Assembly: GCA_021813585.1 (NCBI GenBank)
Contig: JAKAJV010000015.1
Coordinates: forward strand, 62,001-126,000
Length of the DNA stretch: 64,000 bases
From: Bacteroidota bacterium
GTDB lineage: Bacteria > Bacteroidota > Ignavibacteria > Ignavibacteriales > Ignavibacteriaceae
Reading direction: 5' to 3'
How positions within the stretch are numbered: the stretch's first letter is position 1; each line of letters starts with the position of its first letter. The notes under the pieces are model-generated. The model saw nothing but the letters and a program-made list of their open reading frames with translations, did not search any database and had not been told where the DNA came from. Below, in pieces: positions 59,192 to 64,000 of the stretch. The position numbers were made by a program, and so were the translations under genes.

Positions 59192-61577
59192 GGACATTGT
59201 TTCGCTAATAGAAGAAAATAAAACTTATTTCTTCAGGTTCCTGAACAGAATTGCCTCGCACGAAAACAAACTGCTTGTAAAAGGAAACCTACTGGAAATT
59301 TTAGACGACTTTAAGAAGAGTAATGAAAGCGGAGACCATAAGGTAGTTGAAGAAATAATCGGGAAAATAACCGAGTCGGTTGTAATAGGCTCTACAATTT
59401 ATGTTGAACTAAGACAGCGGATTGCATACCCCGCATTCTTCCTTTTCAACATAGAAGAGCTTTACTACGAAAAGATAAGCGTTCATGAATTCCTTAAAGC
59501 TAAAGAGCGGTTCGTAAATCCCGGCAGCAGCGATGAAATTCTAACTCTTAACTTCAATACCTTTTACGATAAATTTCCGAGCATAAGAGAATATAAAAAT
59601 ATCGGCAGAGGAATGGAGTATTTAAACCGCTATCTTTCCAGCAATATGTTCATGCAGCCCGATAAGCTTAGGAAGGCTCTCTTCGACTTTTTATTCGTCC
59701 ACAAATGCAAGACGCAGCAGCTTATATTGAACGAAAGAATAAACAGCCCCGAACACCTCAGCATGAATATAGACACCGCACTGAGCCTTCTGCGTAGAAA
59801 GCCGCCGGAGGAACCGTACGAAAATTTTATACACGAGCTTCAGCAATTAGGATTTGAACCGGGGCTCGGAAATACTGCGGGCAAAATTACCGAAAGCCTG
59901 GAAATACTCGACGGGCTGCTTCAGTCACCCGACCATCAAACCTTAAAAGAATTTCTTTCACGCATTCCGATGGTATTTAATATCGCTGTCATTTCACCAC
60001 ACGGATATTTTGGTCAGGAGGGCGTTCTAGGTATGCCTGATACTGGCGGGCAGGTAGTTTACATACTTGACCAGGTTAAGGCTTTGGAAAAAGAGATGAT
60101 TCAATCGTTAAAAGAATCGGGGCTTAATGCCGAGCCTAAAATAATTATACTTACAAGACTGATTCCTAATCCGGGAGTAACGCGCTCAAACGAAAGGCTG
60201 GAGAAAGTTCACGAGACAATAGATTCATGGATACTGCGCGTGCCCTTCAGAACTTACAACAAAAATGTTACCGACAATTGGATTTCCAGATTTGAAATAT
60301 GGCCTTACCTTGAAGAATTTGCCGAAGATGCTTACAAAGAACTGATGGCTGAATTCGGAGGCAAGCCAGATCTTTTAATCGGCAATTATTCAGACGGCAA
60401 CCTGGTTGCATATATCCTCTCTAATAAATTCGGGGTTACTCAATGCAACATTGCTCATGCTCTTGAAAAGAGTAAGTACTTGTACAGCGCTCTGTATTGG
60501 AAAGACCTTGAACAATACTACAACTTCTCAATTCAGTTTACTGCCGATTTGATTACAATGAATGCGGCAAATTTTATAATAACTTCCACGTATCAGGAAA
60601 TAGTTGGGACTCAGGATAATATCGGCCAGTATGAATCATATGAGAATTTTGTTATGCCGGGTCTCTACGGAGTTGAAGGCGGAATAAATTTATTTCATCC
60701 TAAATTTAATATAGTGCCGCCGGGAGTAAACACAAGAATTTATTTTCCGTACACAAAAAAAGAAGACCGGATAAAAGAGATAGAGCAAGAATTAACCCGG
60801 CTGCTTTTTGAAAATGCGGAAGACCCGGAAGTGTTTGGTAAATTAGAAAACCCGGATCTTACGCCTGTATTTTCAATTGCACGTTTAGATAAGATTAAGA
60901 ACATAACGGGACTTGTAAACTGGTACGGTGAAAATGCCGAACTGCAGAAGGCGGCAAACTTAATTATCGTTGCCGGTAAAGTTGATGCCAATAGTTCAAG
61001 TGACGGAGAAGAGAAAGAACAGATTAACTGGATGCATCACCTAATCGATCAGTACAATCTTTATAATAAAATAAGATGGATAGGCAAGCTGTTTAGAAAA
61101 GACCAGACAGGTGAGGTATATAGAATCATCGCCGATAGAAAGGGAATCTTTGTGCAGCCAGCATTGTTCGAGGGCTTCGGCTTAACAGTACTAGAGGCGA
61201 TGAGGTCAGGTCTTCCGGTTTTCGCTACAATGTACGGTGGTCCGCTGGAAATAATTCAGGATGAAATTTCCGGCTTTCATATCAATCCTATACACGGCAG
61301 CGAGGCGTCGGCTAAAATTTTAAGCTTCATAAATAAATGTAAAAAGGATAAAAGCTACTGGGAAAAGATTTCGGCTAATGCTGTTCAAAGAGTAGATAAA
61401 GCTTACAACTGGGAGTTGTACGCTAAAAATCTTTTATCATTATCCAAGATTTACGGCTTCTGGAAATACACTACAAATATCGAAATGGAAGAGATGAACT
61501 CGTACCTGGATGTTTTGTTTCATCTTTTATATAAACCGCGAGCCAGGGCTTTGCTTGAAGTCCACAACAGAAGATAG
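59184..61577 (+). CDS. Sucrose synthase
   Basis: 797 residues, full length for bacterial SuSy. Seen: VISPHGYFGQEGVLGMPDTGGQVVYILDQVKALE (substrate loop), IIILTRLIPNPG, GNYSDGNLVAYILS, CNIAHALEKSKY, FSIARLDKIKNITGLVNWYG, and ALFEGFGLTVLEAMRSGLPVFATMYGGPLEII. The N-terminal ~240 residues fit the SuSy regulatory domains. Reversibly converts sucrose plus NDP to NDP-glucose and fructose. Third gene of the overlapping sucrose operon. Confidence 0.95.
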   Translation: MTKDIVSLIEENKTYFFRFLNRIASHENKLLVKGNLLEILDDFKKSNESGDHKVVEEIIGKITESVVIGSTIYVELRQRIAYPAFFLFNIEELYYEKISVHEFLKAKERFVNPGSSDEILTLNFNTFYDKFPSIREYKNIGRGMEYLNRYLSSNMFMQPDKLRKALFDFLFVHKCKTQQLILNERINSPEHLSMNIDTALSLLRRKPPEEPYENFIHELQQLGFEPGLGNTAGKITESLEILDGLLQSPDHQTLKEFLSRIPMVFNIAVISPHGYFGQEGVLGMPDTGGQVVYILDQVKALEKEMIQSLKESGLNAEPKIIILTRLIPNPGVTRSNERLEKVHETIDSWILRVPFRTYNKNVTDNWISRFEIWPYLEEFAEDAYKELMAEFGGKPDLLIGNYSDGNLVAYILSNKFGVTQCNIAHALEKSKYLYSALYWKDLEQYYNFSIQFTADLITMNAANFIITSTYQEIVGTQDNIGQYESYENFVMPGLYGVEGGINLFHPKFNIVPPGVNTRIYFPYTKKEDRIKEIEQELTRLLFENAEDPEVFGKLENPDLTPVFSIARLDKIKNITGLVNWYGENAELQKAANLIIVAGKVDANSSSDGEEKEQINWMHHLIDQYNLYNKIRWIGKLFRKDQTGEVYRIIADRKGIFVQPALFEGFGLTVLEAMRSGLPVFATMYGGPLEIIQDEISGFHINPIHGSEASAKILSFINKCKKDKSYWEKISANAVQRVDKAYNWELYAKNLLSLSKIYGFWKYTTNIEMEEMNSYLDVLFHLLYKPRARALLEVHNRR

Positions 61578-61582
61578 TTGGG

Positions 61583-61615
61583 AATGGAAGATGGTAGGTG
61601 GTAAATGGAAGATGG
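61583..61615. repeat. Tandem AATGGAAGATGG repeat
   Basis: AATGGAAGATGG at 61583-61594 and again at 61604-61615, separated by TAGGTGGTA. A near copy of the unit is at 46204-46214. Looks like a small dispersed repeat of this genome. Confidence 0.4.
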
Positions 61616-61817
61616 AACATGTTGTTAGTCAAAGACACGCGCAGGGTTCAATGATTGATTATTTGATTGTAACTATTATTAAACTTAATTTTAAGAGAAA
61701 ATATTAATCCAACTTGATATGGGTAATTGTAAAATATGAATGCTCGGTATTTCGCTGGCAAGTGACCCTGAAATGCTGAATGATAAACTATTTCAAATAT
61801 TAAAAATTAAGATTATT

Positions 61818-62087
61818 ATGGAAACAAAAACATCATATAAATATATTGTTAAAAGATCGGACGATTTTGAACCTATAATTGAAGGGACAAGGATAAGTGT
61901 TAGAGATATAGTAGAACAATGGAGATTAGGCTTAGCCCCTGAAGAAATTACATCAATATATCCTCATATAAATCTTTCGAAAATTTTTGAAGCTTTAGCA
62001 TATTATCAGGACAATATGGAAGAAATACATGGTTTTATAAATCTTAATAAAGTACCGGATGGATTAAGTGGTAAAACTTTATCTTGA
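61818..62087 (+). CDS. DUF433 antitoxin
   Basis: 89 residues from ATG 61818; an upstream in-frame ATG gives a poor extension. Seen: EGTRISVRDIVEQWRLGLAPEEITSIYPHINLSKIFEALAYYQDNMEEI, the DUF433 winged-helix core. In VapB-like modules it represses transcription and blocks the PIN-like partner. Overlaps the next gene (GTG 62068) by 20 bases. Confidence 0.88.
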   Translation: METKTSYKYIVKRSDDFEPIIEGTRISVRDIVEQWRLGLAPEEITSIYPHINLSKIFEALAYYQDNMEEIHGFINLNKVPDGLSGKTLS

Positions 62088-62397
62088 TGAAGATGTTAAC
62101 ATTTTGTTGGCTAAATTGCTTAAAGCAAAAAATATTTTAAATGAAACTACTCAAGAAAGTGGAATGCTGGGTAAAAGCGATTTAGAGCAAATGGGATATG
62201 CAATAAAGAGTGAAGCTGCTTTGGTAACACATAATAGAGTTCATTTTGAAAAGATATATGAAGATTATATATACCATCAGAAAAACCATAATGGTATTAT
62301 TATTCTTATTAGAAGGGAAGCTTATGTAATGGCAAATCGTCTCGCAAAATTTGTTTTATCACATCATGAAATTAAAAACCAGCTTTGGTACGTTTGA
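62068..62397 (+). CDS. DUF5615 PIN-like toxin
   Basis: 109 residues: VKLYLDEDVNILLAKLLKAKN (Asp-Glu-Asp start), SEAALVTHNRVHFEKI and NGIIILIRRE. Matches DUF5615 PIN-like proteins that pair with DUF433. The start is GTG at 62068, set by the LYLDEDV motif. AT-rich. Forms a toxin-antitoxin pair with the preceding gene. Confidence 0.88.
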   Translation: MVKLYLDEDVNILLAKLLKAKNILNETTQESGMLGKSDLEQMGYAIKSEAALVTHNRVHFEKIYEDYIYHQKNHNGIIILIRREAYVMANRLAKFVLSHHEIKNQLWYV

Positions 62398-62414
62398 ATG
62401 CAATTGTGCATCAA

Positions 62415-62930
62415 TTACCTGTTCAGCATATAATCTGAAAAATCTTTCAGCTCTTCTAACTCTGCTCTTACATATGATTGAAAGAGTGCTTCACCGGTGC
62501 GGGATTTAATTGCGGAGATTCCCACATCGATCAATCTAAATCCGTTGTTGGTAAGAATTATATTATCGTATGGCTCACCGTTAAATCCGGAAGGTCTTTG
62601 AATATCCCTGTGCACAAATCCGTTTGAATGAAGCTCGGTAAGTTTTTTTTCTAGTTCCATGAACATTGCCTCACGAATCTCTATTTCAAAGGTACGGTAG
62701 TCAAGAACTTCCAATCTTTCCATAACAAGAATTTGATTTGGCTCGTCAATGTCAATTCTAATAAACTTGCAGACAAGACCGTTTATAGAATTGGCATACT
62801 TCATATTTTCGGCTTCAATTGAAATCTCAACTCTTGAGTCGGGAGTAAAAATTTTTCCGGCTTCCGTATTTGACAAAGCAACAACGGCGTTGTTGTGTCC
62901 TTTACTTAGCTGACGGGGGTATTTGTTCAT
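62415..62930 (-). CDS. Compact protein-kinase-like protein
   Basis: About 171 residues from ATG 62930 (MNKYPRQLSKG); an ATG at 62975 adds a sequence inside the MscS gene. A short N-lobe with candidate Lys26 (AGKIF) and Glu41, then HRD at 107-109 (FVHRDIQRPSGF), Asn123 (DNIIL) and DVG at 135-137 (LIDVGIS). All core catalytic residues seem present in a protein about half the normal kinase size, like Kdo/RIO-type kinases. It overlaps the MscS gene end by 29 bases. Substrate unknown. Confidence 0.7.
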   Translation of the reverse strand: MNKYPRQLSKGHNNAVVALSNTEAGKIFTPDSRVEISIEAENMKYANSINGLVCKFIRIDIDEPNQILVMERLEVLDYRTFEIEIREAMFMELEKKLTELHSNGFVHRDIQRPSGFNGEPYDNIILTNNGFRLIDVGISAIKSRTGEALFQSYVRAELEELKDFSDYMLNR

Positions 62931-63984
62931 TGCTATTCTCCTTTGAAACAAACAGAGTTTGAGTTGGATATGCAAACTCTATCCCGCGCTTTTCAAACTC
63001 TTCAAATATTTTTAGGTTAATTGCCTGTTGAATGTCCATATATTTTGTATAGTCGGCATCGGTAACATAATATACAAACTCAAAATTAAGGCTGGAATTG
63101 CCGAACGATGAAAAATGCCCCCGGTCGAATTTGACATCTTGCTGCGCTTCAATAATACTTTTTACCAAGCCGGGGATTTCTCTTAGCTGTGCGGCTGTAG
63201 TTTGATAAATTACTCCAAGACTAAAGACCACACGGCGGTTTTCCATCTTCTTATAATTGTGAATTATTGAGTTGGTTAAATCTTTGTTTGAAAATACAAG
63301 CTGTTCTCCGCCGAGCGCTCTTAATCTGGTTGTCTTTATACCGATATACTCTATCGAGCCGGCTTTATCGCCTACGGTAATGAAGTCGCCTATTTCAAAC
63401 GGGCGGTCGAAGAATATTACAAAGTAGCTGAACAAATCGCCGAGTATTGCCTGCGCAGCCAAAGCTATTGCAATGCCGCCGATACCTAATCCGGCAATTA
63501 CCGCAGAAACATTTACCCCAAGATTATCAAGCAGGAAAACTAAGCCGAGTACCCAGATTAAAAAATTAACTAGAGTTATTATTCCCTTAATCTCTTTCTT
63601 GCGCGTTTTGCTGTCACCGCTTCTTTTTAAAAAAAGAGTAAGTGAAAAATCAATTGCCGAGACGACCATCTTGAGTGAAAAGAACGTAATAAGTATTATG
63701 GATGCCTTATCGAAAACAACAAGCAGCTTGGCTGCTAAGTTTAAAGTTGTTACCGCTAAATAAAAAGCTCCATAGTAAAGAAGAGGTACAATAGATTTTT
63801 CGACTGAAGCAACAAGAAAATCGTCCAGCATAGAATCGGTTTTTTCAGCCCAGCGTTTAAGCCTGGCAAGAACAATTTTCTTAAAGACGATTACCGCAGC
63901 TATGCCGATAATTAAAACTACAAGCGCCGTCATGTATTGCTGATAGCTGTTTCCTAAAAAAGTTTGATCAAGAATGTTTTGCAT
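62902..63984 (-). CDS. Mechanosensitive ion channel, MscS family
   Basis: 360 residues. About four to five N-terminal helices, then the MscS pore helix region VSAVIAGLGIGGIAIALAAQAILGDLFSYFVIFFDRPFEIGDFI and the beta domain TVGDKAGSIEYIGIKTTRLRALGGEQLVFSNKDL. Releases solutes on osmotic downshift. C-terminal domain GVIYQTTAAQLREIPGLVKSII is typical. Its 3' end overlaps the kinase-like gene. Confidence 0.93.
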   Translation of the reverse strand: MQNILDQTFLGNSYQQYMTALVVLIIGIAAVIVFKKIVLARLKRWAEKTDSMLDDFLVASVEKSIVPLLYYGAFYLAVTTLNLAAKLLVVFDKASIILITFFSLKMVVSAIDFSLTLFLKRSGDSKTRKKEIKGIITLVNFLIWVLGLVFLLDNLGVNVSAVIAGLGIGGIAIALAAQAILGDLFSYFVIFFDRPFEIGDFITVGDKAGSIEYIGIKTTRLRALGGEQLVFSNKDLTNSIIHNYKKMENRRVVFSLGVIYQTTAAQLREIPGLVKSIIEAQQDVKFDRGHFSSFGNSSLNFEFVYYVTDADYTKYMDIQQAINLKIFEEFEKRGIEFAYPTQTLFVSKENSNEQIPPSAK

Positions 63985-64000
63985 TTGGCTCTCGGTTTAA

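Overview
The window looks like a chromosomal segment of a Gram-negative bacterium of the Bacteroidota/Chlorobiota group, most likely class Ignavibacteria. The evidence is a type IX secretion C-terminal signal with the YPNPFNPST motif, a DUF5687 permease, TolC and adaptor efflux genes, LPS heptose epimerase, a bifunctional SPS/SPP next to a sucrose synthase, and an AT-leaning composition with many AAT/ATA runs. The taxonomic call is inference from gene families; no 16S or marker tree is possible here. No rRNA, origin or prophage was seen, and one tRNA (Lys, CUU) is present.

Layout. 1-3500 is a decaying, very AT-rich accessory patch: a GHKL (MORC/paraMORC-like) ATPase cut by the window edge, a broken HNH nuclease gene, and an MNT-HEPN toxin-antitoxin pair whose HEPN gene has an early stop codon, bracketed by two copies of a dispersed repeat. 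3549-9830 carries RNase HI, tRNA-Lys and an uncharacterised minus-strand cluster of envelope proteins including a probable muramidase. 9393-14594 holds two DoxX genes with a 4,5-DOPA dioxygenase remnant between them, MgtC/DUF4010, CoA-binding, DUF4199 and TauE proteins. 14702-23224 has a T9SS-exported arylsulfotransferase-like protein, a repeat field (a MITE-like element and four REP-like palindromes), a transglutaminase-like lipoprotein and a PP2C phosphatase. 23381-33705 is rich in ABC transporters (ATPase plus DUF5687, and a LolD/FtsX/HlyD cluster). 33924-38520 carries an orphan DNA methyltransferase with a probable frameshifted tail, then an HDOD and histidine kinase signalling set. 38557-46117 carries metH, hldD, an Asp/Glu-rich protein, a Nudix hydrolase and an ArsB/NhaD-like transporter. 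46417-51044 is a tripartite efflux operon (HlyD, MacB-like, TolC). 51124-53400 has two toxin-antitoxin modules. 53462-61577 includes methylglyoxal synthase and a tightly overlapping sucrose operon (fructokinase, SPS-SPP, sucrose synthase). The end carries a DUF433/DUF5615 toxin-antitoxin pair, a miniature kinase-like protein and MscS.

The most striking observation is a pair of nuclease cassettes placed inside otherwise ordinary genes. A DUF559 PD-(D/E)XK nuclease domain of 160 codons sits in frame inside methionine synthase, exactly in the linker between the cap and cobalamin domains, with hairpin-bearing inverted ends. A GxxExxY PD-(D/E)XK gene sits between the efflux permease and TolC genes, tightly flanked by 34-bp imperfect inverted repeats. 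Both are about 475-480 bp and both leave their hosts apparently functional. Together they suggest small nuclease-coding mobile units whose insertion is tolerated or selected to be harmless.

How the genes work together: the sucrose operon can run a full sucrose synthesis and cleavage cycle. The two efflux clusters are complementary, one with an ATPase but no TolC and the other with TolC but no ATPase. Four toxin-antitoxin modules are scattered at gene-cluster boundaries.
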